From Deferribacteres bacterium (GTDB taxonomy: Bacteria > Zhuqueibacterota > Zhuqueibacteria > Zhuqueibacterales > Geothermadaptataceae): 64,000 nt of DNA. Below the pieces are notes generated by a model. The model was not told the origin of the DNA. It ran no database searches and was given only the letters and a program-made list of their open reading frames with translations. The stretch covers positions 372,001-436,000 of the forward strand of contig JACKDE010000005.1 of NCBI GenBank assembly GCA_020633675.1. The letters are read 5' to 3'. Within the stretch, counting starts at the first letter, position 1. Each line of letters starts with the position of its first letter. Position numbers and translations under genes: made by a program. This document shows positions 33,437 through 42,250 of this stretch, one piece after another.

Positions 33437-34221
33437 ATCTTGATTTAACTGGCAAAAACGCGCTGGTGTGCGGCAGCACCCAGGGCATCGGCCGCGCCTG
33501 TGCGCACGAACTGGCGATACTGGGTGCGCGCATCACCCTGGTCGCCCGCAACGAAAGCGCCCTGAAAAAAGTCATCGATGAATTGCACGGATTGGTCGAT
33601 GCGCCTCACGACTATTTATGCGTCGATTTCAGTCAGCCGGATATGCTGCGCGAAGCGCTGAATGCCTATTTCGCCGTCCATGAGCCGTGCCATATTTTGG
33701 TCAACAACACCGGTGGGCCAACACCCGGGCCAATCACAGAGGCCAACCTGAAAGCCTTTCTCGACGCATTCAGCCAGCATTTGCTCTGCAACCACATTCT
33801 CGCGCAGGCGGTGCTGCCGGGCATGCAAAAAGCCCAATACGGCCGCATCATCAACATCATTTCGACCTCAGTCAAACAGCCGATCAAAGGGCTGGGCGTG
33901 TCCAATACCACCCGCGGTGCGGTGGCGAACTGGGCCAAAACGCTCGCCGGCGAGGTGGGACGATTTGGTATTACGGTTAACAATGTACTGCCGGGCTCGA
34001 CCAAAACCGGCAGGCTCGATGCCCTGATTCAGTCGAAGGCAAAAAAGGCTGGTGTTCCAGAGCAGGAAATTATCGAGCAAATGGAAGCGGAAGTGCCGGT
34101 CGGGCGAATCGGCGAACCGGAAGAAGTGGCCGCAGCCGTGGCATTTTTGGCCTCACCGGCAGCAGCCTACATCAACGGCACCAACCTGCCGGTTGACGGT
34201 GGCCGCACGCAGTGTTTGTAG
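33433..34221 (+). CDS. SDR family protein lacking the catalytic Tyr/Lys
   Basis: This 262-residue protein has an SDR fold: ALVCGSTQGIGRACAHEL with the TGxxxGIG-like turn, NNTGGP, and a C-terminal INGTNLPVDGG. The active-site YxxxK is not present. At the expected place the sequence reads SNTTRGAVANWAKTLA, so Tyr and Lys are replaced by Ser and Arg. This matches the BKR-like SDR subgroup known to deviate from the catalytic tetrad. It starts within the stop region of tryptophan dioxygenase (ATGA), so the two are co-translated. A binding or altered catalytic role linked to tryptophan breakdown is inference. Confidence 0.88.
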   Translation: MNLDLTGKNALVCGSTQGIGRACAHELAILGARITLVARNESALKKVIDELHGLVDAPHDYLCVDFSQPDMLREALNAYFAVHEPCHILVNNTGGPTPGPITEANLKAFLDAFSQHLLCNHILAQAVLPGMQKAQYGRIINIISTSVKQPIKGLGVSNTTRGAVANWAKTLAGEVGRFGITVNNVLPGSTKTGRLDALIQSKAKKAGVPEQEIIEQMEAEVPVGRIGEPEEVAAAVAFLASPAAAYINGTNLPVDGGRTQCL

Positions 34222-34450
34222 CGCTTTTGGAGGTGATCGATGTGATGGCGTGTTTCGGCAAAATGTACTTGACATTTTTCGTACATCTCTGCACCTTGTT
34301 GCACTCAGCGGGGAGATTCCCTTCATGCATGTTCGCTATTTCAAATTGTCCGCCAAAATCAGATTAACTTTTCGCTCCTGCAAAGATTGGTTTTGACCAT
34401 ACTGCCGTAGTGTGACAAAACTTTTAGCTTTCCAAAAGGAGGGTAATCAT

Positions 34451-35386
34451 TTGAAAAAAGCATTTTTGATTTGCCTGATTCTTGTGTTCGGTGTGATGAA
34501 TGCCAGTCAATCAACCTACGCACAAAATAAGCAACCTGGCTGGCTCTCCTTGCAGCGACTCGGCATTGGATTCGGTGGAAGCTACCACTTTAATCCGTGG
34601 CAGAATTACAACAAGGTGATGGAAAAAGTCTCGCGGGAAATCAGGTTGGGCAACGAACTCAAAGAGTCTACAGGATTCTACGACAAAATCAATGGCGATG
34701 CCTCACTTTGGGCCAATGTCAGTTATCAGATTTCAGGTCCGTGGAAGGCAATCTTGCTGGGCAGCTACTCAGCCACTGCTGCTACTTTTGAAGTTAGACC
34801 CAATCCCAGCACAATGTCATCTTACGACTATCAAATGGATTTTCAGCAGGAGTTTGATTTTACTGTTTGGTCTGCCGGTTTCGGCATTGCGCGAGAATGG
34901 CCTATTGCACAAAACACAACTCTTGAAACTTTGGTTGCGCTTGAGCATCATGCTGCTAAGTTTTCCTATTCCTATGATTTGTTATTTTTGGAATTTGGGT
35001 CTCCGTCAGATTTGCCCGGTGGTCATGATCGGTTGCAAGCAGATCTGACACGCAAGAAGTGGGGTGGTCAAGTAGCTATAAGTGCACGCAGGCGACTAAC
35101 AGGGCCGCTGTATGCTTCAGTAAGAGCGATTTATCGAATGGTTGATTTTGACAACCTGACCGGGCCCGGTTTCTATTTTTATTTTGCTGATAACAATTTG
35201 CCTTTTGCTGCGCAATTGGTCGAAGCAAACAATTTTTTCGGTATTGGAACGGAAAATAGCGAAGTGCTCACATCTTCGAATTCATTAACATTCGGAACTG
35301 AGCCTTCGAATCCGTTCTTAAGAACGCCAGCAAAAATCGATTTTTCCGCATTTGGCGTCGGAATTGGATTAAGCCTGGAGTTTTAA
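34451..35386 (+). CDS. hypothetical outer-membrane beta-barrel protein
   Basis: A strong AAAAGGAGGG site eight bases before TTG 34451 fixes the start; the product has 311 residues. A signal peptide (KKAFLICLILVFGVMNAS, cleaved near YAQN) is followed by alternating-strand sequence with many aromatic residues (IGFGGSYHFNPWQNYNK, ANVSYQISGPWKAILLGSYS). It ends in a barrel-closing strand finishing with Phe (FGVGIGLSLEF). This is typical of outer-membrane proteins of 10-14 strands. No specific family is recognised. A small frameshifted lipoprotein frame follows at once with its own ribosome site. Confidence 0.78.
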   Translation: MKKAFLICLILVFGVMNASQSTYAQNKQPGWLSLQRLGIGFGGSYHFNPWQNYNKVMEKVSREIRLGNELKESTGFYDKINGDASLWANVSYQISGPWKAILLGSYSATAATFEVRPNPSTMSSYDYQMDFQQEFDFTVWSAGFGIAREWPIAQNTTLETLVALEHHAAKFSYSYDLLFLEFGSPSDLPGGHDRLQADLTRKKWGGQVAISARRRLTGPLYASVRAIYRMVDFDNLTGPGFYFYFADNNLPFAAQLVEANNFFGIGTENSEVLTSSNSLTFGTEPSNPFLRTPAKIDFSAFGVGIGLSLEF

Positions 35387-35387
35387 C

Positions 35388-35595
35388 ATGCTGCGGTTCA
35401 TGTTGTTCACACTTTTTGCTTTCCAACGACTTTTCTCATGTTCAGAAAAACAGCATTGAACCAGAATATGCTAAGGCCTCATCTGGCAATGACCTGATAT
35501 TGCTTGCACCTTTCGACATTCTTTCGCATACTCGGTCGAGCGCGGGCATGTTGTTGCAATTCAATCCAACACAGATCACTCCGTTTTGCCCTTGA
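35388..35595 (+). pseudogene. frameshifted small lipoprotein
   Basis: GGAG lies seven bases before ATG 35388, and the first 18 codons read as a lipoprotein signal (MLRFMLFTLFAFQRLFSC). The frame closes at 35457-35459. If one A is removed from the AAAAA run at 35446-35450, the frame continues for 45 more codons (NSIEPEYAKASSGNDLILL and onward) to TGA at 35593-35595. A one-base insertion or a homopolymer sequencing error best explains this. The intact product would be a lipoprotein of about 68 residues, co-expressed with the preceding barrel protein. Confidence 0.5.
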
Positions 35596-35685
35596 GATAT
35601 CATCCCGCCGCAGAATATTCAAAATAATTGTTTAGACTCCTGGCACTTACACAGCTTTTAGGAGCAACGCGAAAGAAAATCAAAT

Positions 35686-36852
35686 ATGGAACAACTTGTC
35701 ACATCAAATCTTAAATTGGGGATCATTGCCGGCGGGCAGCTCGGCAAAATGCTTATCCAGGAAGCGAGCAAATGGAATCTCATCACCTATGTTCTGGACC
35801 AGGATGAAAATTGCCCGGCAAATAGTCTTGCCACCCATTTTGTGAAAGGCAGCAATACTGATTTTGCGTCTGTGTATCAATTCGGAAAGATGGTCGATCT
35901 GCTGACCTTTGAACTTGAAAACGTCAACATAGAGGCGTTGAAGCAGTTGAAAGCCGAAGGATTGAATATTGTGCCCGACCCGGATATTCTCGAATTGATT
36001 CAGGATAAAGGCAGACAGAAAGAATTCTTTTTGAAGCACGGCATACCGACAGCGCCCTTTGCGACCTGCACGAATTTGGATGAAATACACCAAAAAATTG
36101 CCAGCGACGCTATCGCCTTTCCTTTTGTGCAAAAATTGCGGACGGGAGGATACGACGGCCGCGGCGTTGCGGTGATTCAGCACGAAGATGACTTGTATAA
36201 ATTGCTCGATGGCGCATCGCTCATCGAGAACAAAATCAGCATATTGAAAGAAATCGCGGTGATAGCCGCTCGCAATCAAAACAGCGAAGTCAAATGCTAC
36301 CCGGCGGTCGAAATGGTGTTTGATCCTGCAGCGAACCTTGTGGATAAATTGATTTGCCCTTCGACAATAACGGCGGAACAATCGGAAAAAGCGATTCACC
36401 TGGCGAGCAAATTGATCGATTTGTTAAATATGCAGGGTCTGCTTGCAATTGAGTTTTTTGTTGATGAAAACGGAGACGTAATTGTCAACGAGATGGCTCC
36501 ACGCCCGCACAATAGCGGTCACCATACGATTGAAGGCGCGATCACTTCACAATTTGAACAACACTTGCGGGCTATTTTCAATCTGCCGTTGGGGAGCACG
36601 AAGCTGAAACTCCCCTCCGCGATGATCAATTTGTTGGGGGCTGAAGGCTATGAGGGCCCGGTCGCCTATGAAGGTTTGACTGAGAGCATGGCAATTGAAG
36701 GGGTGAAGATTCATCTTTACGGCAAGCAAATCACCCGCCCATTCAGGAAAATGGGGCACATCACCGTATTATCGACCTCTGTCGAATCTGCATTACAAAA
36801 AGCGGAAAAAGTGAAACAGCTCATAAAGGTAAAATCATGGGACAAGCAGTAG
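35686..36852 (+). CDS. purK: 5-(carboxyamino)imidazole ribonucleotide synthase
   Basis: The 388-residue ATP-grasp enzyme carboxylates AIR with bicarbonate and ATP in purine synthesis. Family marks are LGIIAGGQLGKMLIQEASKW at the N-terminus, LRTGGYDGRGVAVIQ in the grasp loop, and VNEMAPRPHNSGHHTIEGA with the metal-binding Glu/Asn. The gene overlaps purE by 16 bases, the classic purKE arrangement. No strong ribosome site is seen close to ATG 35686. Regulation by a purine riboswitch is not apparent in the 90 bases upstream. Confidence 0.97.
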   Translation: MEQLVTSNLKLGIIAGGQLGKMLIQEASKWNLITYVLDQDENCPANSLATHFVKGSNTDFASVYQFGKMVDLLTFELENVNIEALKQLKAEGLNIVPDPDILELIQDKGRQKEFFLKHGIPTAPFATCTNLDEIHQKIASDAIAFPFVQKLRTGGYDGRGVAVIQHEDDLYKLLDGASLIENKISILKEIAVIAARNQNSEVKCYPAVEMVFDPAANLVDKLICPSTITAEQSEKAIHLASKLIDLLNMQGLLAIEFFVDENGDVIVNEMAPRPHNSGHHTIEGAITSQFEQHLRAIFNLPLGSTKLKLPSAMINLLGAEGYEGPVAYEGLTESMAIEGVKIHLYGKQITRPFRKMGHITVLSTSVESALQKAEKVKQLIKVKSWDKQ

Positions 36853-37319
36853 TCAGTATTGTCATGGGCTCTGATTCTGACCTGCCAGTGATGAGGCAGG
36901 CATCGGAAATGCTCGATCAATTTGGCGTTGATTACGAGATGGATATCGTTTCGGCGCACCGAACGCCGGAGAAACTGTTTGAGTTTGCATCGAATGCGCA
37001 CAAGCGAGGGATTCAGGTCATCATTGCCGGAGCCGGTGGCGCGGCACACTTGCCGGGCATGGTTGCTTCTCTCTCCCCGTTGCCTGTGATTGGCGTGCCG
37101 ATCAAATCGAGCAACTCGATCGATGGCTGGGATTCGGTGCTTTCAATCCTGCAAATGCCAGGCGGCGTCCCTGTTGCCACGGTCGCCCTGAACGGGGCAA
37201 AAAATGCCGGCATTCTTTCCGCGCAAATCATTTCCGTATCAAACAATTCAGTAAGGGAGAAGATCATTGCCTACAAAGCGGAACTCAAGGCACAAGTGAT
37301 GCGCAAATCGATAGGTTGA
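36837..37319 (+). CDS. purE: 5-(carboxyamino)imidazole ribonucleotide mutase, class I
   Basis: The 160-residue protein rearranges N5-CAIR to CAIR. The signature VSIVMGSDSDLPVMRQASEM, the SAHRTPEKLFEFA loop with the catalytic His, and AGAGGAAHLPGMVA are all present and typical of class I (acting on N5-CAIR), in keeping with purK as its partner. The start at ATG 36837 lies within the last codons of purK. Confidence 0.97.
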   Translation: MGQAVVSIVMGSDSDLPVMRQASEMLDQFGVDYEMDIVSAHRTPEKLFEFASNAHKRGIQVIIAGAGGAAHLPGMVASLSPLPVIGVPIKSSNSIDGWDSVLSILQMPGGVPVATVALNGAKNAGILSAQIISVSNNSVREKIIAYKAELKAQVMRKSIG

Positions 37320-37535
37320 TTTTTTGTGCAGGATGTTTGCCCGTGCCATCAATATTCAGTTGCCTGCATCAACAGTATAGCGCATACTACGGATACTGGT
37401 ATCTTTCCTTGTAAGCATTTGGCCATGCTCTCAGTTTAAGCGAGTGTACTAAACAACAGACCTGTCGCTTTTTTATCAATTCAGGGCGCTTCGGCAACTT
37501 GGCCCTTTAATCCCTTTGTAAACAAGGCTCACTAT

Positions 37536-38243
37536 ATGCTCGGAATTCTCATCCAAATCGCTCTCTCGTGGCTTTTGATTCGAATTGTCGAACACGAAAG
37601 TCTTTCTGTACTCGGCTACCAACCAATCAGGAAACGAATCTTGCAGCTCTTGGTCGGATTTAGTTTAGCAGCGATTGTTTGTGGAATCGCACAGCTGATT
37701 GAGTCCAATCTAACAGGCGTTAGTTGGCAAGTAAACAAAGCGTTCGATTTCAGACTTTTCTTTGAAGGTGTCTGGTGGAACCTGAAGTCTGTTCTTTTCG
37801 AAGAATTCATTTTTCGAGGCGCGTTGCTCTATATCGCCATAAAAAGACTCGGCACTCGCGCAGGTCTCGCGCTTTCTGCAGCAAGTTTTGGGATTTATCA
37901 CTGGTTCTCTTACGGAATCATTGGAAGCCCCGTCGCGATGGTTCTTGTTTTCGTTGTAACAGGTCTAATCGGGCTTGTTTGGGCATATTCCTTCTCGGCA
38001 ACAGGTTCAATGGCGCTTCCTGTTGGCTTGCATTTCGGCTGGAATTATGTTCTCAACAGTATCTTTTCGAAAGGGCCGATCGGGATTCAGTTCCTTGTTC
38101 CGCTCGAGCCCGAAAACTACAGTCAACTTTCAGGAATACCCTGGATACTCAACTTCATACTTCCAGCTGTGATCTTCGCATTTCTAAGCTACAAGTTAGC
38201 CTCGCGAATGAGCAAAGTACATATTTCTCCTGAGAAACCTTAA
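37536..38243 (+). CDS. CPBP family intramembrane glutamic protease
   Basis: The 235-residue polytopic protein has the CPBP/Abi motifs: EEFIFRG with Glu89-Glu90 and Arg94, FGIYH at about 118-122, and LHFGWNYVL with the third His. Family members cleave within membranes, process prenylated proteins, or protect from bacteriocins. About six to seven membrane helices are visible. No ribosome site is obvious before ATG 37536. There is no bacteriocin cluster nearby. Confidence 0.9.
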   Translation: MLGILIQIALSWLLIRIVEHESLSVLGYQPIRKRILQLLVGFSLAAIVCGIAQLIESNLTGVSWQVNKAFDFRLFFEGVWWNLKSVLFEEFIFRGALLYIAIKRLGTRAGLALSAASFGIYHWFSYGIIGSPVAMVLVFVVTGLIGLVWAYSFSATGSMALPVGLHFGWNYVLNSIFSKGPIGIQFLVPLEPENYSQLSGIPWILNFILPAVIFAFLSYKLASRMSKVHISPEKP

Positions 38244-38648
38244 ACTTAACATGTTGTACAAATTAAATAAGCCGTTGATGAGCACAAAACGGCCCAAATT
38301 ATCATGCCGGAGGCATCTATTTTGACGATTCCGCGGAATGTAGCGAAGTTTCCTTACGATGCCGAATAGATTCATCCTGGATGACAGGGGTACTATTGTT
38401 ACATAAAAACAATGGTTTATCCGAAAAGACTATCGCAAAAAAAATTCACACAACGCGATAGTCTTAACATGTTTGATTCCAGACAATTTGCATTTAGAGT
38501 TGGAAAAAGGGCATTTTAGCCAACTTGGTTGTGCTGCCCCAGCCCAGCTCTTGTCGTTACGAGGCAGCAGCGCCTTTTCGTAATTCATTTGTGCATCACC
38601 CCGCGACTGTTATGAACAATTTTTAAATATGCTCGATCCGGAGATAAT
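38244..38648. other. intergenic region with an inverted repeat
   Basis: About 400 bases without a supported gene lie upstream of the serine hydrolase. The only structure is the inverted repeat at 38426-38465. Codon-like bias is not evident in any frame. Confidence 0.45.
38426..38465. repeat. perfect 11-bp inverted repeat
   Basis: AAGACTATCGC (38426-38436) and GCGATAGTCTT (38455-38465) are perfect complements, separated by 18 bases that include a run of eight As. There is no T-run after the right arm, so it is not a classical terminator. It could be a protein-binding site or an RNA hairpin in the leader of the following gene. Confidence 0.6.
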
Positions 38649-39686
38649 ATGACCGGGAAACAAACAAAACAGATCATCAGAATAGCATTGATTCTTGGAA
38701 CCGTCATCTCCTTGTTTTTCGTGCCATGGCCAATCCTGTTTGCATGGTTACCGCCACTACCTGATACGGTTCAGGAACAAGTAGATGAAACCATTGATCA
38801 TGGATTTGATGGAATTATTGTTTATGTGGACGAATCTGGCCAGCCACCAGCGTTTTATGCAGCGGGGTGGCATGACCGAAAAAAGGAAATACCTGCCAAC
38901 CAGAACGCCTTGTTCAAAATTGCCAGTATCAGCAAGTTATATGTTGCTGTTGCCATCGCCAAACTGGTCAAGGACAACCGCTTGTCTTTGGATAAAACGC
39001 TCGCTGATTACTTTCCTGAACTTCTAGGAAGGATTGAAAATGCAGACAAAATCACCTTGCGAATGATGGTACAACATCGGAGTGGCATTCCCAACTATAC
39101 CGACTCTTATAATTATTGGATTGACCCACCGGCAAGCAACGCAGAAAAGCTTGAATTGGTTCTTGATTTACCGGCAAACTTTAAACCAGGTGAAGATTAC
39201 GGATATTCAAATACGAATTATTTGCTGATTCGAGAACTTATGGACAAGGTGCTCGGTTATAGTTATTTTCAATATATCAGGGAAAAAATTTTAGCCCCAC
39301 TTAATCTGAACAATACGTTCGGTTCGCTTGGTGAAGTGAATGTAGACGATGTGATGAGTGGCTACTATGTTGGCATTGATGCCGATTTAAAAACAGATGA
39401 AAACGGCATGTTAGCCTCAGCAGAGGATGTGGGCATCTTCTTGAGGGCATTAAACGACGGTTCAGTGTTTGATGAAGGAGAGCAGGAAATCTATTCATCC
39501 ATCTATGGCTATGAACATACCGGCCTGGTTCCTGGCTATCAAAGCATTGCCAAGTACCACAAAGACATCGACACGGTTGTCATTCAATTTACAAACACAA
39601 CTGATTTTAATGGGTACAACTGGAATTTATCGGAAATTGTATATAGCCGCATTGTAAAAATACTGAGAAATAAAAAAAGCTCGTAA
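38649..39686 (+). CDS. serine hydrolase (class C beta-lactamase/DD-peptidase family)
   Basis: The 345-residue protein has an N-terminal membrane anchor (about 9-33) and a beta-lactamase-fold domain. The nucleophile motif SxxK is S93-I-S-K96, the YxN motif is Y186-S-N188, and the third motif is H290-T-G292 in place of KTG. These fit the broad S12 family of penicillin-binding proteins, esterases and D-aminopeptidases. The domain would face the periplasm. A GGAG site precedes ATG 38649. The substrate is not predictable. Confidence 0.92.
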   Translation: MTGKQTKQIIRIALILGTVISLFFVPWPILFAWLPPLPDTVQEQVDETIDHGFDGIIVYVDESGQPPAFYAAGWHDRKKEIPANQNALFKIASISKLYVAVAIAKLVKDNRLSLDKTLADYFPELLGRIENADKITLRMMVQHRSGIPNYTDSYNYWIDPPASNAEKLELVLDLPANFKPGEDYGYSNTNYLLIRELMDKVLGYSYFQYIREKILAPLNLNNTFGSLGEVNVDDVMSGYYVGIDADLKTDENGMLASAEDVGIFLRALNDGSVFDEGEQEIYSSIYGYEHTGLVPGYQSIAKYHKDIDTVVIQFTNTTDFNGYNWNLSEIVYSRIVKILRNKKSS

Positions 39687-39861
39687 CATTGGATAAAAGG
39701 CATTAATGCGACCATTAAAATCACCATTGAATTTACGATTAGATTACGCAAAACAACGGCATCATATCGGACTCGAAATACCTCCAGTTTTTGCCTACGG
39801 AAGCATCTCAAGCTTTCGCGCCTCTTGTTCGTAAGCGTTACCCGGGAAGGAATGATACAAA

Positions 39862-40116
39862 ATGAAAGCAGAGTATAAAATTAAATTTGAAATGCCCAAA
39901 GATTACAATCCATCTGATTTATTCATGAGCTTACCTTCGCCACTGAGTTCAATAATGACAGAAATATACAATTACTCAATCGAGCCATACGGCTTTTATT
40001 TTTTGGATAATCTTGTGGATCAAAAGAGAGCAGGATATGCAATGAAGCTGTTTATTGATGAAGCTTTCAAATACACGAAACGTGTTGAAATTCAAAAAAT
40101 ATCAAACAAGAGCTAA
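39862..40116 (+). CDS. hypothetical protein, 84 aa
   Basis: GGAAGGAAT lies nine to ten bases before ATG 39862. The 84-residue product (MKAEYKIKFEMPKDYNPSD onward) has no signal peptide or membrane segment and is mixed alpha/beta in composition, with a C-terminal basic helix (LFIDEAFKYTKRVEIQKIS). No family is recognised. It is AT-rich compared with its neighbours, which might indicate recent acquisition or a non-essential gene. Confidence 0.5.
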   Translation: MKAEYKIKFEMPKDYNPSDLFMSLPSPLSSIMTEIYNYSIEPYGFYFLDNLVDQKRAGYAMKLFIDEAFKYTKRVEIQKISNKS

Positions 40117-40233
40117 TATCCAATCCATACGAAGGCCAAAGCTGGGCGCGCCTGGGCGATATTTCCAGGCTGAAATCCATCTACTATTTAGCCGTTCAGA
40201 TGAAGCCAGGGCTTCCTCGCAAAGCGCTACCCA

Positions 40234-40623
40234 TCAGTACGCCACCAACCGCCAGACCAGCTTCATGCTTTTTTCGACGCGGATTTCAGCGATGCCGACC
40301 TGGGCATAGTCGCCATCGATTTCGAGCGACCAATATTCGCGTTTGAAACGGCGCGGGCCAAAACCGGCAATGCTTTTCACGAATTTCCTGCCGCTATCGG
40401 CATATTCCATCTGAAACAGCTTTTCCATCAAATCGCGCGCATTGGTGCCCGGCTCCACCATCACGGAGGCGCTCAGCGTATTGGCGCTGTCCGCAATCAC
40501 CTCAATTGACACCTGCCTTTTATCGGGCATCTTTGGTATTTTGGTAACCGCACCCGTCAGAGTCGCACCGTCCAAAACAGCCAATATCGCGACGGCCAAA
40601 AGCAAAAATCCAACCTTTTTCAA
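40234..40623 (-). CDS. DUF4430-like exported protein
   Basis: The start chosen is TTG 40623, because TGGAGG lies six bases before it and the product then begins with a signal peptide (MKKVGFLLLAVAILAVLDGA); ATG 40644 is an alternative. The 129-residue protein shows VSIEVIADSANTLSASVMVEPG near the start of the mature part, a central GTNARDLMEKLFQMEY, and the typical ending YWSLEIDGDYAQVGIAEIRV. These resemble DUF4430 (transcobalamin-like C-terminal domain) proteins. Its role may be ligand binding in the envelope. The gene is solitary. Confidence 0.75.
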   Translation of the reverse strand: MKKVGFLLLAVAILAVLDGATLTGAVTKIPKMPDKRQVSIEVIADSANTLSASVMVEPGTNARDLMEKLFQMEYADSGRKFVKSIAGFGPRRFKREYWSLEIDGDYAQVGIAEIRVEKSMKLVWRLVAY

Positions 40624-40983
40624 AGCAAACCTCCAGCAATTCATTTCAGTTTTATTGAGCCAAAAGAATAAGAAAGTTTGTGCGCTTGCACAAGAAAAAA
40701 CACAACTCGTTTGAACCAGCAGGTGAGCGCATAACAAGGCGGAGACGTGCTGCCGCATCACGACCGGCCCCTGCCTCGTAATGAGGTTTTCGCCACATAC
40801 TTTAAAAGTATGCCCGCAAAGTCTTCACAATTTTTGCAAAGATTAGTCAAAATCTGTGTTCATCCAGGGCGAAGGAAAAATGTTCTACGTTGAGCCGTTC
40901 CGTGATTTCGCTTGCCATTCGTGGCTGGGATCGCTACTTTTGCAGCCAAATCCCAAATCGCATGTCTAAAAACAGGATGATTC
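40624..40983. other. intergenic region between divergent genes
   Basis: About 360 bases separate the DUF4430-like gene from a rightward small exported protein. No terminator, repeat or convincing small gene is visible. The AGGA site of the rightward gene is at the right end. Confidence 0.4.
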
Positions 40984-41340
40984 GTGAAAAAAGCTTTTTT
41001 CCTTTTGAGCGCCGCATTGCTCATCTCCAGTTACACCTTCAGTTGCGGCGGACGCGATGACCGCGACGAAGTACGCGCCAATAACGGCGAACCGGATGAG
41101 ATTTTGACGCTTGGCAAAGACGAATTTTGGCGGGAAACGTGGTTTTATTATAACGCGATCACGATCGGCGGCGAGCCGGCTGGCCTCGCGTATGAATTCC
41201 GCAAATCTTCCGGCTGCGGCGTGATTGAGGATGTCTATCTCTACACCCAGTATCCGGTCGCCAATCCCGATAGCGTTGGCACGCTCATGCCGAAAATCCT
41301 GCCCCCGACTAAAAATCGCAATCCAATCGCACCTTACTAA
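40984..41340 (+). CDS. small exported protein, possible lipoprotein
   Basis: The product begins at GTG 40984, with AGGA about six bases upstream, and has 118 residues. A signal peptide is followed by SYTFSCGG, a weak lipobox. The mature chain has GEPDEILTLGKDEFWRETWF and GGEPAGLAYEFRKSSGCGVI; the spacing of GEPDE and YEFR recalls small SmpA/OmlA-type folds, but this is only an impression. The stop lies 14 bases before the Nif3-like gene, so the two are probably co-transcribed. Confidence 0.7.
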   Translation: MKKAFFLLSAALLISSYTFSCGGRDDRDEVRANNGEPDEILTLGKDEFWRETWFYYNAITIGGEPAGLAYEFRKSSGCGVIEDVYLYTQYPVANPDSVGTLMPKILPPTKNRNPIAPY

Positions 41341-41354
41341 AGCGGAGCCGCTGC

Positions 41355-42107
41355 ATGGAAACCAAGGACATTGTCAATTACCTCGACCAATACCTGCGCG
41401 TGCGTGAGATTCGCGACGCCTCATTGAACGGCCTGCAAGTTGAAGGCAAAACAAAGATCGAAAAAATCGGTTTTGGCGTCGATGCGTGCCTGGAGACGCT
41501 GCGCGCGGCTGCCAAAGCCAAAGTCGATCTGCTGATTGTGCATCACGGCCTGTTTTGGGGCAAAGTGCAGCCGATCACCGGCTCACATTTCACCCGCATC
41601 AAAACGCTTATCGATGCCAAGATGAATCTCTACTGTGCACACCTGCCGCTCGATGCACACCCTGAAGTCGGCAATAATGCCCAGCTTGCCAAAGCGCTCA
41701 ATCTCGATATCGAGTATTATTTCGGCGATTATAGCGGCACGCCGATCGCGGTGTATGGGCGCGCCAAAAAGCGGCTGACGGCCGAGGATTTCCATCAACA
41801 GCTCAAGGATGTACTGGGTGAGCACGTCCGCATGGATGCCTTCGGCCCCAAACATTTTCGCAAAATCGGCATTTGCAGCGGTGCCGGCGCCTCGCTGCTT
41901 CCGGAAGCCCGCAGCCTCGGCATTGAGGCCTTCCTCACCGGCGAGCCGCGTCACAGCTTTTATTACTATACCAAAGAAGAACGCATGCACGCATATTATG
42001 GCCGGCACTACGACACCGAGGTGATCGGCCTGAAGGCGCTTTCAACTCACCTAACCGAGCTGTTCGAGCTGCCGGCAGAGTTTTTTCACGCGCCATCTGA
42101 AATTTAG
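41355..42107 (+). CDS. Nif3-like dinuclear metal-binding protein (DUF34)
   Basis: The 250-residue protein shows the Nif3/YqfO pattern: ASLNGLQVEG, LLIVHHGLFWGKVQPI (two metal-binding His), HLPLDAHPEVGNNAQLAK, and a C-terminal TGEPRHSFYYYTKEERMHA followed by GRHYDTE. Family members form hexameric toroids with a two-metal centre. They have been linked to GTP cyclohydrolase-like chemistry and metal handling, without a settled function. The ATG at 41355 is close behind the preceding small exported protein gene. Confidence 0.94.
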   Translation: METKDIVNYLDQYLRVREIRDASLNGLQVEGKTKIEKIGFGVDACLETLRAAAKAKVDLLIVHHGLFWGKVQPITGSHFTRIKTLIDAKMNLYCAHLPLDAHPEVGNNAQLAKALNLDIEYYFGDYSGTPIAVYGRAKKRLTAEDFHQQLKDVLGEHVRMDAFGPKHFRKIGICSGAGASLLPEARSLGIEAFLTGEPRHSFYYYTKEERMHAYYGRHYDTEVIGLKALSTHLTELFELPAEFFHAPSEI

Positions 42108-42250
42108 CATTCATTGTTCATCAGCTTATTGCGAACGGCTTGTTCGCCACAGGATCAATACTATCGATTTTCATTCGCTATAATTTACGCCCTTCGTGGC
42201 CCCAGAAAGCAGCCGTCTGAAGCAACTCGCAAATAACGTCAGGTTTGTCG

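Noticed and set aside
34263..34286. ATGTAC/GTACAT inverted repeat enclosing TTGACA
   Set aside because: The arms are only six bases and no good -10 element follows at the right distance, so neither operator nor promoter is claimed.
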